This document shows, in pieces, positions 19,001-29,400 of a stretch of DNA of 64,000 nt. This stretch comes from Flavobacterium resistens (GTDB lineage Bacteria > Bacteroidota > Bacteroidia > Flavobacteriales > Flavobacteriaceae). Position 1 is the stretch's first letter, and each line of letters begins with the position of its first letter. Location: assembly GCF_900182645.1 (NCBI RefSeq), contig NZ_FXTA01000002.1, forward strand, positions 682,001 through 746,000, read 5' to 3'. The notes beneath the pieces were generated by a model. The model was not told the origin of the DNA, ran no database searches, and saw only the letters and a program-made list of their open reading frames with translations. A program made the position numbers and the translations under genes.

Positions 19001-19902
19001 AGTTCTAAAGTCGTATTTCCTGAAGGCTGATTTAGAATCGGAACTCTTTTTCCGTCACCGCCAGTCGTTGTGATGTAATAATACGATTTTGAGTCAAATA
19101 AATTAAGGTTGGTCTGACTTTCTGAATTCCAGTTTTCGACTCCTTCGGCATAAAAAAGGATATAATCTTCATTGTTAAAGATTCCGTCGCTTTCGCCAAT
19201 AATCTGTATTGCGTTTTCAGTTAAATCATATGGATAATAAGTACTGTTTGCTAAAGGAAGCATTCGTCCTCCGTTTCCGTATATTTTGATTCTTTTTGGA
19301 TCTGTTTTGCTTGGATCAAAGCCTAAACTTTGTAAAAACGATTTTGATATTTTATAAACCCCTGATTTTTCTACATAAAAACGATACCAATCTCCTGATG
19401 CTAAAACAGAATTAGAAATTACGCTTGATTTTTGAAAAGCAGAAGTGTTGTTGTTTTTTGATGTTGAACCGTTTGAAGAATAGGAAAAAGATCGGATTCT
19501 TTTAAAGCCATTTCCATCTTTAAGAATCGGCGAAAGCGAAAGAAAAAGTTGCTTTTGATCTCTTGAAAAAGCAATTTTTAACGTTTCATTTGGTTTTTCA
19601 GGAAGGTTTTCCGGATTTAAATCGCCAAGATCATTAGTTGAAATTGTTTCGTAAACAACATTAAAAAGTTGCACAGAATTGTTGGTTCCAGAGCTCGATT
19701 GGGAGATGTTAAGCAGCAGTGTTAGGCTTTTTTTAGTAGTATCGTATCGAAAACTGCTTCCGGAAAAATAAGGAACTGTGGTTTTGAAATCACCGAAACT
19801 CATTTCTTTTTTACCTTGCCAATCTATTGCGAAGCTCCCATTTATCTGGGAAAATCCAAGGATTGGAACTAAAAAAAAGTATAAGATTAGGGCTTGTTTC
19901 AT
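16066..19902 (-). CDS. porU: Type IX secretion system sortase PorU
   Basis: The 1278-residue protein is the T9SS cysteine protease/sortase that removes the C-terminal signal of cargo and attaches it to lipopolysaccharide. It has an N-terminal signal (VPILGFSQ), then a gingipain-like C25 peptidase domain with catalytic His near residue 785 (NYLGHGGEDGLASER) and Cys near residue 823 (ITITCEFSRFDDPTRP). The C-terminal domain resembles a T9SS type A signal domain (NYPNPFSTYTQFWFSHNRP and KGVYIYKLTVKS). Length is close to that of known flavobacterial PorU. It is transcribed with porV and divergently from gldJ. Confidence 0.95.
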   Translation of the reverse strand: MKQALILYFFLVPILGFSQINGSFAIDWQGKKEMSFGDFKTTVPYFSGSSFRYDTTKKSLTLLLNISQSSSGTNNSVQLFNVVYETISTNDLGDLNPENLPEKPNETLKIAFSRDQKQLFLSLSPILKDGNGFKRIRSFSYSSNGSTSKNNNTSAFQKSSVISNSVLASGDWYRFYVEKSGVYKISKSFLQSLGFDPSKTDPKRIKIYGNGGRMLPLANSTYYPYDLTENAIQIIGESDGIFNNEDYILFYAEGVENWNSESQTNLNLFDSKSYYYITTTGGDGKRVPILNQPSGNTTLELNTFDDYQYHEIDQTNIAHLGRQWFGESFDINQEQEFTFTFPNIDNSVPAKIEVVGAAAAFTPTSFAISANGQNIGNINFNSLVSSSDIKFYTGKLPANSTFTGAESVKIKLTYNNNGVPGSKGYLDYINIIAKRKLLGTGKQFKFQYDLAGSTPGIANYTIGNAAGISQVWDVTDPYNVSKIENSNQATFSFKASLGEIRKYIAIDASDYFTPLKESQSKVANQNLKGTLFRNAQNSIQDIDYVIISPKSLASQAEKLAAFRRTYSNLNVKVITLEDIYQEFSSGKQDIAAIRNCIRYIYENASSPDKRIKYVNLFGDASYDYKDRISNNTNIVPIYHSLISSTTGEASFASDDFYGLMDADEGNITNFFGGIDIATGRMLVSDNTQANEMVNKVLEYHDTKSYGNWRNNFVLVSDDADQSSDASLQSRQNALADVIATQKPFFNIDKIILDSYTQEASAGGSRYPKARTDLFDAFEKGALVFNYLGHGGEDGLASERIWEKSDGQNLNNQYKYPLFITITCEFSRFDDPTRPTAGEYTFWNPKGGAISMLTTIRSIGQFNAENFNDSLSKNLLSYGSNQYTTIAEALRISKNENPSSSSNVIFYIGDPALMLAIPKPKINLTKVNDVVISQTIPDLKSLSKIKISGEITDENNTLLSNYNGELATAIFDKLITTSTLNNDGFSPPMSFKTLGETIFRGNASVTNGQFEFSFVVPRDIRINVDYGRISFYSKKNQALENQSGYNTTIKIGGINENAPQDNISPKVKLYMNDETFVSGGITNESPFLLAFLEDENGINTASGIGHDIVAVLDGDVSNPYILNDYYQTKLDDYTNGNLRFPLRNLKAGLHTITFTAWDVYNNPVTSEIQFIVVGDESLSLTHVLNYPNPFSTYTQFWFSHNRPYEPLEVQVQVMTITGKVVWTTNRIITTEGFLSREITWDGKDDFGDRIGKGVYIYKLTVKSNLTNKKAEKYEKLVIL

Positions 19903-19985
19903 AGGTTAAGAAAACGAAATTGTTAACAAATTATTTTACTAAGTAAAAATATAGTATTTCATGTTATAGTAAATAATAAAAAGTA

Positions 19986-19993
19986 TATTTTTG
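19986..19993 (+). promoter_or_regulatory. Possible -7 box for gldJ
   Basis: TATTTTTG fits TAnnTTTG and lies 118 bp before the gldJ start in the 208-bp porU-gldJ divergent gap. I see no good TTG at the -33 distance, so this is tentative. Confidence 0.4.
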
Positions 19994-20110
19994 CGTTCGT
20001 AACTATAGGTTATTTTCTGGTAAAAAAACAGCTAAATAAAATTATTAGAACAGATGTTGCTAATTAAATGTTAATTATTATATTGCAACACCTAAATTTA
20101 TCACCTAAGA

Positions 20111-21802
20111 ATGAGTATGAAAGTAAACAAAATTGTAGTCCTGCAATTAATGATGTCAATGGTATTGATGTTGGGCACGGCTAGTTGTAGCAAAAAATCG
20201 AGTTCCTCTCACGCTTCTCGAGCGACAGGTTGGGATGTAGATAGTCAGAATGGAACGGCTGCTAGAAATGCAGGAAAAAAACAACAGGCTGGTCCTGGTT
20301 TAGTTTTTGTTGAAGGAGGTACATTTACAATGGGTAAAGTACAGGATGATGTTATGCACGATTGGAATAACACACCAACCCAACAACACGTTCAGTCATT
20401 CTACATGGATGAAACCGAAGTTACTAATGGTATGTACTTAGAATACCTAGAGTGGTTGAAAAAAGTTTTCCCTCCAACAGAAGAAAATTACAAAAACATT
20501 TACACCGGGGCGTCTCCTGATACATTAGTATGGAGAAATCGTTTAGGATATAACGAAACGATGACTAATAACTATTTAAGACATCCTTCTTATGCTGAAT
20601 ATCCTGTAGTTGGTGTAAACTGGATTCAGGCTGTTGAGTTCAGTAAATGGAGAACAGACCGTGTAAACGAAGCTGTTTTAGAAAAAGACGGATACATTAA
20701 AAGAGGTGCTAAAACTAACGATGTTACTGCTGAAAGTTTGTTTAATACTGAGGCTTACTTGGCATCTCCTTCTACACAGTATGGAGGAAGCGAAGAAATT
20801 GTATTAAAGAAAAATCCTAACGGAAGAAGACCAAAAGCAGGTAAAGATGGTGTAGTTCCAGAGGCGAAAAACGTATATGCACAACGTTCTTCAGGAGTTA
20901 TTTTGCCTGAATATAGGCTTCCTACTGAAGCTGAGTGGGAATATGCAGCAGCAGCTGATGTTGGACAAAGAGAATACAATATATATAAAGGACAAAAGAA
21001 ATATCCTTGGTCTGGAGATTACACTCGTTCAGCTAAACGTAAAAACAGAGGTGATCAATTGGCTAACTTTAAGCAAGGAAACGGAGATTACGGTGGAATT
21101 GCTGGATGGTCTGATGACGGAGCTGATATCACTAATAAGGTAAAAAGCTATGCTGCAAATGATTTCGGATTGTATGATATGGCAGGTAACGTTGCAGAAT
21201 GGGTAGCCGATGTTTACAGACCTATTATTGATAACGAAGCAAATGACTTCAACTACTTTAGAGGTAACCTTTATGCTAAAAATAAAATTGGCAAAGATGG
21301 TAAAATTGAAATCGTTTCAACTTCTAACATTAAATATGATACTTTAAGCAACGGTAAAGTTGTAGCAAGAAACCTTCCAGGAGAGATTGCGCAGGTTCCG
21401 GTTGATGAGCAAGAAACATACTTAAGACAAAACTTTAGTACAAGCGACAATATCAATTATAGAGATGGTGATAAACAATCTTCTAGATATTTTGACTTCG
21501 GAGATTCAGAGTCTGGACCAAAAGCTGATCAAGCAATGTACAACTCGCCTAAACACAATGTTACAACTGACAGTTTAGGAAAAATGATTAGAAAATATGA
21601 CAGCTCTAGTAAACGTACTACTTTAATCGATGATAAAGTAAGAGTTTACAAAGGAGGTTCTTGGAGAGATAGAGCTTACTGGTTAGATCCAGCTCAAAGA
21701 AGATATTTCCCTCAGGATATGGCAACTGACTACATTGGTTTCAGATGTGCAATGTCTAGAGTAGGATCTAAATCTGAAAGAAGAAAATCACCAAGGAATT
21801 AA
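20111..21802 (+). CDS. gldJ: Gliding motility lipoprotein GldJ
   Basis: The 563-residue protein begins with a lipoprotein signal (VLMLGTASCSKK, Cys about residue 27) and then a formylglycine-generating-enzyme/sulfatase-modifying type fold: FVEGGTFTMGKVQ, MDETEVTNGMYLEYL, YRLPTEAEWEYAAAAD, MAGNVAEWVADVY, and the closing GGSWRDRAYWLDPAQRR...GFRCAMSR. GldJ is known as an essential component of gliding and type IX secretion in Flavobacterium, stabilising GldK. The neighbours porU and murF match the arrangement I recall for Flavobacterium johnsoniae. A second possible start lies two codons downstream (MKVNK). Confidence 0.95.
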   Translation: MSMKVNKIVVLQLMMSMVLMLGTASCSKKSSSSHASRATGWDVDSQNGTAARNAGKKQQAGPGLVFVEGGTFTMGKVQDDVMHDWNNTPTQQHVQSFYMDETEVTNGMYLEYLEWLKKVFPPTEENYKNIYTGASPDTLVWRNRLGYNETMTNNYLRHPSYAEYPVVGVNWIQAVEFSKWRTDRVNEAVLEKDGYIKRGAKTNDVTAESLFNTEAYLASPSTQYGGSEEIVLKKNPNGRRPKAGKDGVVPEAKNVYAQRSSGVILPEYRLPTEAEWEYAAAADVGQREYNIYKGQKKYPWSGDYTRSAKRKNRGDQLANFKQGNGDYGGIAGWSDDGADITNKVKSYAANDFGLYDMAGNVAEWVADVYRPIIDNEANDFNYFRGNLYAKNKIGKDGKIEIVSTSNIKYDTLSNGKVVARNLPGEIAQVPVDEQETYLRQNFSTSDNINYRDGDKQSSRYFDFGDSESGPKADQAMYNSPKHNVTTDSLGKMIRKYDSSSKRTTLIDDKVRVYKGGSWRDRAYWLDPAQRRYFPQDMATDYIGFRCAMSRVGSKSERRKSPRN

Positions 21803-21825
21803 GATTTAGAAATTCCATTATAAAA

Positions 21826-21878
21826 AAAATTCCAAATTCCAAAAGCTGAATATTCAGTCTGGAATTTGGAATTTTTTT
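21826..21878 (+). terminator. Terminator after gldJ
   Basis: AAATTCCAAATTCCA pairs with TGGAATTTGGAATTT (ending near 21873) over an 18-nt loop, followed by T residues. The same stem recurs after arfB at 60053-60100. Confidence 0.85.
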
Positions 21879-21920
21879 ATTGTTTTTTTCTACTTTTATC
21901 ATCTATTAAAAATAATATAA

Positions 21921-23207
21921 ATGAATATTCAAGACATTCATAATCTGTTTTTGCAATGTAAATCGCTTTCAATTGATACCAGAAAAATTGAAAAAGATTC
22001 TATGTTTTTTGCTATTAAAGGAGAAAATTTTGACGCTAATACTTTTGCTGAAGAGGCATTAAAATTAGGTGCGTTATTCGTTGTTATAGACAATGAATCA
22101 TACTTTATAGACGAAAGAACGATTTTGGTTAAAAACAGTCTGGAGACGCTTCAGGAATTAGCTAAATTTCACCGTTCGTATTTGAAATTGCCTATTGTTG
22201 CTTTAACAGGAAGTAACGGAAAAACAACAACGAAAGAGCTTATTAATGCTGTTTTGTCTAAAAAATACAAAACAAAAGCTACAATTGGGAATTTAAACAA
22301 TCATATTGGTGTTCCATTGACTTTGTTGTCTTTTACAAAAGAAACCGAAATTGGGATTGTAGAAATGGGAGCAAACCATCAAAAAGAAATTGAGTTTTTA
22401 TGTGAAATCGCACAACCGGATTATGGCTATATTACCAATTTCGGAAAAGCGCACTTAGAAGGTTTTGGTGGAGTAGAAGGAGTTATAAAAGGAAAAAGTG
22501 AGATGTATAAATATCTTGCAGAAAATGATAAAGCTGTATTTGTAAATCTTGAAGATCCAATTCAAATTGAAAAATCGGTAGGAATAAATTCGTTTACTTT
22601 TGGATTAAATAATAAACAAGCAGATTTAAATATCAAAAAGATTGAAGCAAATCCTTTTGTGGTGATCGATTATGAAAACTTTAGTGTAGAGTCGCATTTA
22701 ATTGGCTTGTATAATTCGAATAATATAAATGCAGCAGTTTCTATAGGTCATTACTTTAAAGTAACTGATGCGGCAATTAAAGAAGCAATTGAGAATTATA
22801 TTCCGGAGAATAATAGATCGCAATTATTAAAAAAAGGCTCAAACCAAATTATTCTGGATGCTTATAATGCAAATCCAAGTAGTATGGCTGTTGCTATAGC
22901 TAACTTTTTGCAGTTAGATAGTCAGAATAAAGTAATGATTTTAGGTGATATGTTTGAATTAGGTGCTGAAGGTCCACAAGAACATAAAGCGATTGTTGAT
23001 TCTTTATCTAGTCAGGATAAATCTGTTTGTTATTTAATTGGAAAATCATTCTACGAAAATAAAATTTCAAGTGAGAATCTTCATTTTTATGAAACTTTTG
23101 ATGATTTTTCGGTCTATTTGAAAACGCTTAAGTTTAATGATAACACCATTTTGATAAAAGGCTCCAGAGGAATGGCTTTGGAACGAACATTAGAATATAT
23201 TTCATAA
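21921..23207 (+). CDS. murF: UDP-N-acetylmuramoyl-tripeptide--D-alanyl-D-alanine ligase
   Basis: The 428-residue enzyme adds D-Ala-D-Ala to the UDP-MurNAc-tripeptide in the cytoplasmic phase of peptidoglycan synthesis. The Mur-ligase N-terminal segment SLSIDTRKIEKDSMFFAIKG, the ATP-binding loop LTGSNGKTTTKELI near residue 95, the GIVEMGANHQKEIEFL block and the C-terminal LDAYNANPSSM motif are all present. Length is normal. It follows gldJ after a terminator and ends at a palindromic terminator shared with the convergent regulator gene. Confidence 0.95.
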   Translation: MNIQDIHNLFLQCKSLSIDTRKIEKDSMFFAIKGENFDANTFAEEALKLGALFVVIDNESYFIDERTILVKNSLETLQELAKFHRSYLKLPIVALTGSNGKTTTKELINAVLSKKYKTKATIGNLNNHIGVPLTLLSFTKETEIGIVEMGANHQKEIEFLCEIAQPDYGYITNFGKAHLEGFGGVEGVIKGKSEMYKYLAENDKAVFVNLEDPIQIEKSVGINSFTFGLNNKQADLNIKKIEANPFVVIDYENFSVESHLIGLYNSNNINAAVSIGHYFKVTDAAIKEAIENYIPENNRSQLLKKGSNQIILDAYNANPSSMAVAIANFLQLDSQNKVMILGDMFELGAEGPQEHKAIVDSLSSQDKSVCYLIGKSFYENKISSENLHFYETFDDFSVYLKTLKFNDNTILIKGSRGMALERTLEYIS

Positions 23208-23240
23208 AAAAAGCCATCAACCGCGGTTGATGGCTTTTTT
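23205..23240. terminator. Bidirectional terminator between murF and the locus regulator
   Basis: A perfect palindrome centred on CCGCGG with arms AAAAAAGCCATCAA / TTGATGGCTTTTTT. It serves both convergent genes. Confidence 0.9.
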
Positions 23241-23243
23241 CGT

Positions 23244-26114
23244 TTAGATACTCATTAAGAATCCAATTAGATTCTCTTTTTTATTCAGTCCGAGCTTTTT
23301 TCTCAAACGGTATCGCGCTAGTTCGACACCTCCCGTCGAAATATTCATAATTTCGGCAATTTCTTTAGTGGACATGTTCATCAATAAATAAGTTGAAAGA
23401 TCCAGTTCACGAGGTGAAATAGTTGGATATTTTTCTTTTAGTCGCTTTAAAAATTCAAAATGAACGTTTTTAATGTGTTTTTCTAAATCTTTCCAGCTTT
23501 TATCTGTATTTACTTCTTTTACAATGCTTTTGTTGAGTTTGCTTACTTGGAATTTAGTTGAATCATCCAGAGCTTCAACATCAATTTCTTTCAATTTGTG
23601 AATAATTCCATTTAAAATTTTGTTCTTTTTTACAACTTGAAGCGAATTGTTTACAAGCTCTTTATCTTTTGCTAAAATTTTAATTTGAAGCTTGTCGTTT
23701 TTTAGTTTTTCAATTTCTTTTTCAAGATCGTATTGTTCCTGTCTAATTCTGGATTCTTTTTCTAAGTATAAACGACGTTGTTCGATGGTTTCATAATATT
23801 TGTTTTTTCGGATTTTCATTTTAATTCTATCCGAAATCACATAGATGGCGATAATTATTAAAATAAAATAAATCATCAACGCTAAAAAATGTCGGTACCA
23901 AGGTGGAGAAACGATAAATGAAATTGTTGATGGTTCTGATTGGATTCCGTAACTATTTCTGACCTTCACATTCATTGTATATTCGCCTTCTCGAAGGTTT
24001 GTGTACTCTTTTATAGAAATTGTAGACCAATTGCTCCATTTATCATCGAAAGGCTCCAATTGATAGGAGAATTCGACATTTTCTAGATTCTCATAAGTTG
24101 GTGACGAAAAAGTGAAACGCACATGATTGGAAGAATACGGAACTCTGATATTCTCAATTTTGTTCTGATTATTTCCTAAAATAATAGTATCGCCAGGAAA
24201 GGAGAAACTACGGATAAAGGCTTTTGGTTTCGTCACAGAATTATTTAGTAATTCAGAATCATAATGTGCCAGTCCATCGGTTAATCCAATAAAAATATTT
24301 TTTTTGTCGATTGTGTTGACAGATAAATAGTTGCTTACCAAATTTCCTGTTAGGTTTGAAAAAGGCGCTACAATATTAGTATAGTAGTTGTTTTTTTTCA
24401 TTAAAACCCCAATAGATTCGTCAAAAGCATACCATAAGTTAGATTGCGAATCTTCACTTAAACTATTAATGACGGGAATGTTTCTAAATAACTTAGATAA
24501 GTTTTTATCTTCATAAAATAAATCCTGTTCTTTTGAATATTTATAAAAATGATTATTGGTTTGAAAGTACAGTTGGTCATCAATTTTTTGGATACTTCCG
24601 ATGTTTTTATATTTTGATGTTAATCGATCGATTTTTTTAATAGATGAAAACCGTTTTAAATCATTGCTTAAAGCCATTCTGTAGATTGATTCATCTTTTT
24701 TAAGCCATAAATACGAATCGTCAAGCTCGAAGTTGTTTGAAGATTTATCAAATCCTATTACTTGATTTTTATGCACTAATCCGGCTGGCGTTTTTTGGAA
24801 AACAGCAAATCCGTCATAATTAGAGCCAATATAAAATCCAGGATGATTTGGAATCTTCTTAAATCCAAAATATCCCTTTGAATCAATTACATTCGTAACA
24901 GCTCCTCCTTTAATCACCAGAGCTCCTCGGTTATTGGAACAAATTAATTCGTTTTCAATTATTTGAACGTTCCAAGATTGTGCTGTTGTTCCTTGAACAA
25001 GCTTAAAAGTGTCTTCTTTAAAACTGTTGTTCCACGCGTGATAAAATACCCCCTGATTTGTTGCTACATATAGATTTCCCTGATGAATTACTGAAGCATA
25101 AACGGTACTGATGTCATAACTGAAACCGAAATAAGTGAAAGGAGAGCCTTCATTCACAAATGCGAGACCATTATCAAGACCAAGCCAAAGATTGTTTTTG
25201 TTGTCTATAAAAGAAGTTAAAACAGTATTGTTTTGAAGACCTTTTTTGCGATTAAGATGCTGAATTATTTTGCCATTATAATCGCAAATTGCAATTCCGT
25301 CTAATACCGAATTTAAAACGATGAAGTTATTATTTATTGTTACCCCTCCAAGTGAGTTGTTTTTTTTGACAAAATTATTGGCTTCGGTGTCCCAAGGTTT
25401 TACAGTGTTGTTTTCGTAAACGAATAATCCTTTTTCTAAGGTTATAATTAATGTTTTACCTTTTGCTAAATTATACATTCCCCAAATCTCTGTATTGTTT
25501 AGGCTTGTAGTATTTGGGAGTGAATAAAGCTTTCCGTTTCTGTATTCTAATATTCCTTTTTCAATGTCTTGAAAATATAGTTTATTATTAACGACAAAAG
25601 AAAACTGAAAGCGCTTTGGAGCTTCTAATATAGTAAGCTTGTTGTTTTTAAAAATATAAGCTCTTGCAAATGACTGAAAAATGGTCTGATTTTCAAATGA
25701 ATGAATCTTCCAGATGAAATCTATTATTTTGATTTTGTTTTTGTCTACTTGCTGCGATAATGATGTGTATTTAAGTCTTCCTTTTTCATTTGGTTTGAAG
25801 TACCCAAATTCATTATACCCGCCTACATAAATTTTTCCATCATTTGCAATTTTTAAACATCTTACAGAAGTTAAATTAGGAAGCGGATATTTTCTCCAAG
25901 AGGAGCCATCGAACTGTAAAAGCCCATTGTTGTTTGCAAAATATAGGTTTCCGTTCTTGTCCTGTCCTATATTCCAGTTTTGTGTTCCTCCTTTATATTC
26001 ATTTCGTTTGTAATTTCTTACCTCTGGAAGCCCAATGTTCTTGACTTGGCCAAAAAAAGTTATTGTGAATAATGTAAAAAAAGTAATAATAAAATATGAT
26101 TTTGTCAATTTCAT
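23244..26114 (-). CDS. Membrane-spanning propeller/Y_Y_Y sensor with LuxR-type HTH (locus regulator)
   Basis: The 956-residue protein has a signal sequence (FTITFFGQ), a long periplasmic region of two-component-type propeller repeats (for example GQDKNGNLYFANNNGLLQFD and LWLGLDNGLAFVNEGSP), a Y_Y_Y domain near residues 660-730 (YQLEPFDDKWSNWSTISIKE), one transmembrane helix at about 741-765, a cytoplasmic coiled coil (about 770-870) and a C-terminal LuxR-type HTH (MSTKEIAEIMNISTGGVELA). There is no histidine kinase or receiver domain, so the sensor appears to act directly on DNA from the membrane. It is divergent from susC, so control of the glucan locus is a strong inference. It differs from the AraC-type hybrid two-component systems common in such loci. 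Confidence 0.9.
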   Translation of the reverse strand: MKLTKSYFIITFFTLFTITFFGQVKNIGLPEVRNYKRNEYKGGTQNWNIGQDKNGNLYFANNNGLLQFDGSSWRKYPLPNLTSVRCLKIANDGKIYVGGYNEFGYFKPNEKGRLKYTSLSQQVDKNKIKIIDFIWKIHSFENQTIFQSFARAYIFKNNKLTILEAPKRFQFSFVVNNKLYFQDIEKGILEYRNGKLYSLPNTTSLNNTEIWGMYNLAKGKTLIITLEKGLFVYENNTVKPWDTEANNFVKKNNSLGGVTINNNFIVLNSVLDGIAICDYNGKIIQHLNRKKGLQNNTVLTSFIDNKNNLWLGLDNGLAFVNEGSPFTYFGFSYDISTVYASVIHQGNLYVATNQGVFYHAWNNSFKEDTFKLVQGTTAQSWNVQIIENELICSNNRGALVIKGGAVTNVIDSKGYFGFKKIPNHPGFYIGSNYDGFAVFQKTPAGLVHKNQVIGFDKSSNNFELDDSYLWLKKDESIYRMALSNDLKRFSSIKKIDRLTSKYKNIGSIQKIDDQLYFQTNNHFYKYSKEQDLFYEDKNLSKLFRNIPVINSLSEDSQSNLWYAFDESIGVLMKKNNYYTNIVAPFSNLTGNLVSNYLSVNTIDKKNIFIGLTDGLAHYDSELLNNSVTKPKAFIRSFSFPGDTIILGNNQNKIENIRVPYSSNHVRFTFSSPTYENLENVEFSYQLEPFDDKWSNWSTISIKEYTNLREGEYTMNVKVRNSYGIQSEPSTISFIVSPPWYRHFLALMIYFILIIIAIYVISDRIKMKIRKNKYYETIEQRRLYLEKESRIRQEQYDLEKEIEKLKNDKLQIKILAKDKELVNNSLQVVKKNKILNGIIHKLKEIDVEALDDSTKFQVSKLNKSIVKEVNTDKSWKDLEKHIKNVHFEFLKRLKEKYPTISPRELDLSTYLLMNMSTKEIAEIMNISTGGVELARYRLRKKLGLNKKENLIGFLMSI

Positions 26115-26330
26115 AAAATTTTTTAGATTTTTTAAATTTTGAATGGTAAATGCTTTGTTTGTAGTGTTTTACAATAGTTTTTCCACTACTATTTCGTTGT
26201 AGAAAGCGATATTATTCATAAAAATAAGCAATCTTATACAACTGTAGTGTTTATTTTTATAATTAACATTTTGCTAACATCTTAAATTTAATTTTTAAAT
26301 TATTATAAATCAAATAAATAAAAAAAAAAT

Positions 26331-26380
26331 GATGTGTTTTTGTAATGTATAAAAAATTGTTTTGATGTGTTTTTGTAGTG
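26331..26380. promoter_or_regulatory. Tandem 17-bp direct repeats, candidate operator of the locus regulator
   Basis: GATGTGTTTTTGTAATG (26331-26347) and GATGTGTTTTTGTAGTG (26364-26380) match at 16 of 17 bases with a 33-bp period, about three helical turns. Three further GTAGTG words lie upstream (26161-26166, 26244-26249, and inverted at 26184-26189). The second repeat ends 8 bp before the predicted -33 box of susC, the usual place for an activator. Confidence 0.65.
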
Positions 26381-26388
26381 AAATTTAC

Positions 26389-26420
26389 TTGTTGATAGTA
26401 AAAAAATAACATTATTATTG
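26389..26420 (+). promoter_or_regulatory. Predicted susC promoter
   Basis: TTGTTG at 26389-26394 and TATTATTG at 26413-26420 (one mismatch to TAnnTTTG) are spaced as in Bacteroidota promoters. The start codon follows 39 bp later. The remaining 26115-26330 sequence is AT-rich with no gene. Confidence 0.5.
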
Positions 26421-26459
26421 CATCAAATTACTAATTAATTAACCAAAATTTTTAGAAAA

Positions 26460-29400
26460 ATGAAATTAACAAAATTACTTGTTTTTTGTGTTTCATCTTT
26501 GTTATTCTCGGTTATGGCTGTGGCTCAGGATGTCACAGTAAACGGGATGATTAATGATGAAAGTGGGATGCCAGTTCCAGGTGCAACTATTGCATTAAAA
26601 GGGTCTAATAAATCAACTGCATCAGATTTTGATGGGAAATTTCAAATCCAAGCTCCCTCAAATGGTGTTTTGACAGTTACTTTTATTGGATACACTACAG
26701 TTAGTGAAGCTGTAAATGGCAGATCAAAAATTACAATTCAATTAAAGCCAGAATCTCAATCATTAAATGAAGTTGTGGTGGTTGGATACGGTACTCAAAA
26801 GAAATCAGTAGTTACTGGGGCAATCTCTAGTGTAAAAGCTGCAGATCTTGAAAAAGTTCCAAATGGTCGTGTTGAGCAAGCTTTACAAGGTAGAGCAGCA
26901 GGTGTTTCTGTAGCTTCAACATCAGGTCAGCCAGGATCTACTGCAAAAGTACGTATTAGAGGTATAACTACTTTTAGAGAAGGTGGTAATGATCCACTTT
27001 GGGTAGTTGATGGAATTGTAATTGATGCTGGAGCTACTGGTTTTATTAATCAGTCTGATATTGAGTCTATTGAGGTTCTTAAAGATGCTGCTTCTGCTGC
27101 AATTTACGGAACTCGTGCTGCAACAGGAGTTATCTTGGTAACAACTAAAAAAGGTAAATCAGGTAAAATTACTGTAAACTATAATGGTTTTGCTGGAGTT
27201 TCTGCACCTTCTAAAAAATTAGATTTATTAAATGCAGAGCAATATGCAACAATAATGAATGAAAAACTAGCTGCTGATGGAAATCCTATCAGATATGCAA
27301 ATCCTGCTGCCTTAGGAAAAGGTACTGATTGGCAAGATGCTATTTTTAATAATCAAGCATTCAGATACAATCACGAATTAAGTATTAGTGGTGGTGGTGA
27401 AAAATCTACTTTTTACGCTTCGTTTGGTATTCAAGACCAAGAAGGTATTGTTACAACAGACATTTCTGGTTATAACAAAAAGAATTTCCGTTTAAACTCG
27501 ACTCACAAGATTTCGGATTATTTTACGTTTGGACAAACTTTCGGATTTACAAGACAAAAATCACAAAGTTTAGGAAATACTAACAGTGAGTTTGGAGGAC
27601 CTTTAAGTTCTGCAATTAACTTAGATCCAACAACTCCATTAGTTGTAACAGATCCTGCACTTGCAGCAACAGCTCCATACAATAACCCATTGGCTATTCG
27701 TGATGCAAATGGTCATCCTTATGGTATTTCACCATGGGTAGGTCAGGAGATGACAAATCCAATCGCATATACTCAAACAAGATTAGGCGGTTATAACTGG
27801 TCTGATGATTTAGTTGGTAATGCTTATATGGAAGCTAATATAACAAGTCATTTGAAATTCAGAACGACTCTTGGAGGAAAAATTTCTTACTGGGGAAGCC
27901 AAGGTTTCACACCTTCATTTTTCTTAAGCAATAACGTTAATTCGGCGAGAAATAATTACACGCAAAACAATGAGAAAACATTTGCATGGACACTTCAAAA
28001 CACACTTAACTATTCGAATAAATTCGGAGATCACAATGTAAATATTTTACTTGGACAGGAAGCTTTATCTGAAAACATTGGTGGTGCAATAGGTACTACA
28101 ATGTATGGTTTACCAATTACAAATTATCGTGATGCATCTTTTAGTTTTGATGTACCTCAAACAGATAGAATAAGCTGGTCTAGTGACAAAGATGTTCATA
28201 AATTAGCTTCTTTGTTTGCACGTGCAAACTATGATTACAAAGAAAAATATCTTTTTACTGGTATTGTTCGTCGTGATGGTTCTAACCGTTTTGGAGAAAA
28301 TAAAAAGTGGGGAGTTTTCCCTTCATTCTCAGTAGGATGGGTAATTTCAAAAGAAGGATTCTGGAAAGAAAACGAATCAGTAAATAGTTTGAAATTACGC
28401 GGTGGCTACGGAGTTGTAGGAAATGATAATATTGATCCTTATAAATATCTTCCTGTTGTTGTTGGAGGATACAACTATACTATTGGAAATTCAGGTAACA
28501 TTACAACAGGTTATGCTAACTCAACTTTACCAAATCCAGATTTAGGATGGGAAGAGACTTCTCAGGCAACTGTTGGTCTTGATGCAAGATTATTTAACGA
28601 TTTCAATTTAACATTAGATTACTTTAAAAAGAAAACTAGCGGAATCTTAAGAGATGTTGTAATTCCTGGTTATGTTGGTGTAGCTGAATCGCCTTCTGCT
28701 AACATTGCTGATATGAACAATAGTGGTTTTGAAATTTCATTAAACTATAAAAAGAAACTTGGAGATTTTAATTTAGGTATTACTGGAAACTTCGCTACCT
28801 TGAAAAATGAGGTGACTTATATTAACACAAATACTGATTTCATTAATGGAGATGCAAGTTTTCAATCAATGGGACCTGTTACAAGAATACAAGTTGGACA
28901 CTCTTTCAATGAGTTCTATGGTATGAAAACTAATGGAATTTTCCAAAATGAAGCAGAAGTTGCAGCATACAAAAATTCAGCTGGTGCTTTACTTCAGCCA
29001 AATGCTAAACCAGGGGATTTCCGTTGGGTTGATGTTGATGGAGATGGTGTAATTGATCGTAACAAGGATAAAGAATTTTTAGGAACAAATATTCCTAAAT
29101 CTACATTTGGACTTACTGTAAATCTTGATTACAAAAACTTCGATTTCATGGCTTTCGCTCAAGGTTCTGCAGGAAGCAAAATTTTCCAAGGATTAAGAAG
29201 ATTAGATATATTGAATGCTAACTATCAAACAACTGCTTTAGGCCGTTGGACAGGTGAAGGTACATCAAATGATTATCCAAGATTGACTAATAGTGACCCT
29301 AATGGAAACTTTAGTTCAATGTCAGACTTCTATCTTGAAAGCGGTAATTATGTGCGTTTGAAAATTGTTCAATTAGGATATACTTTACCATTGACAATAT

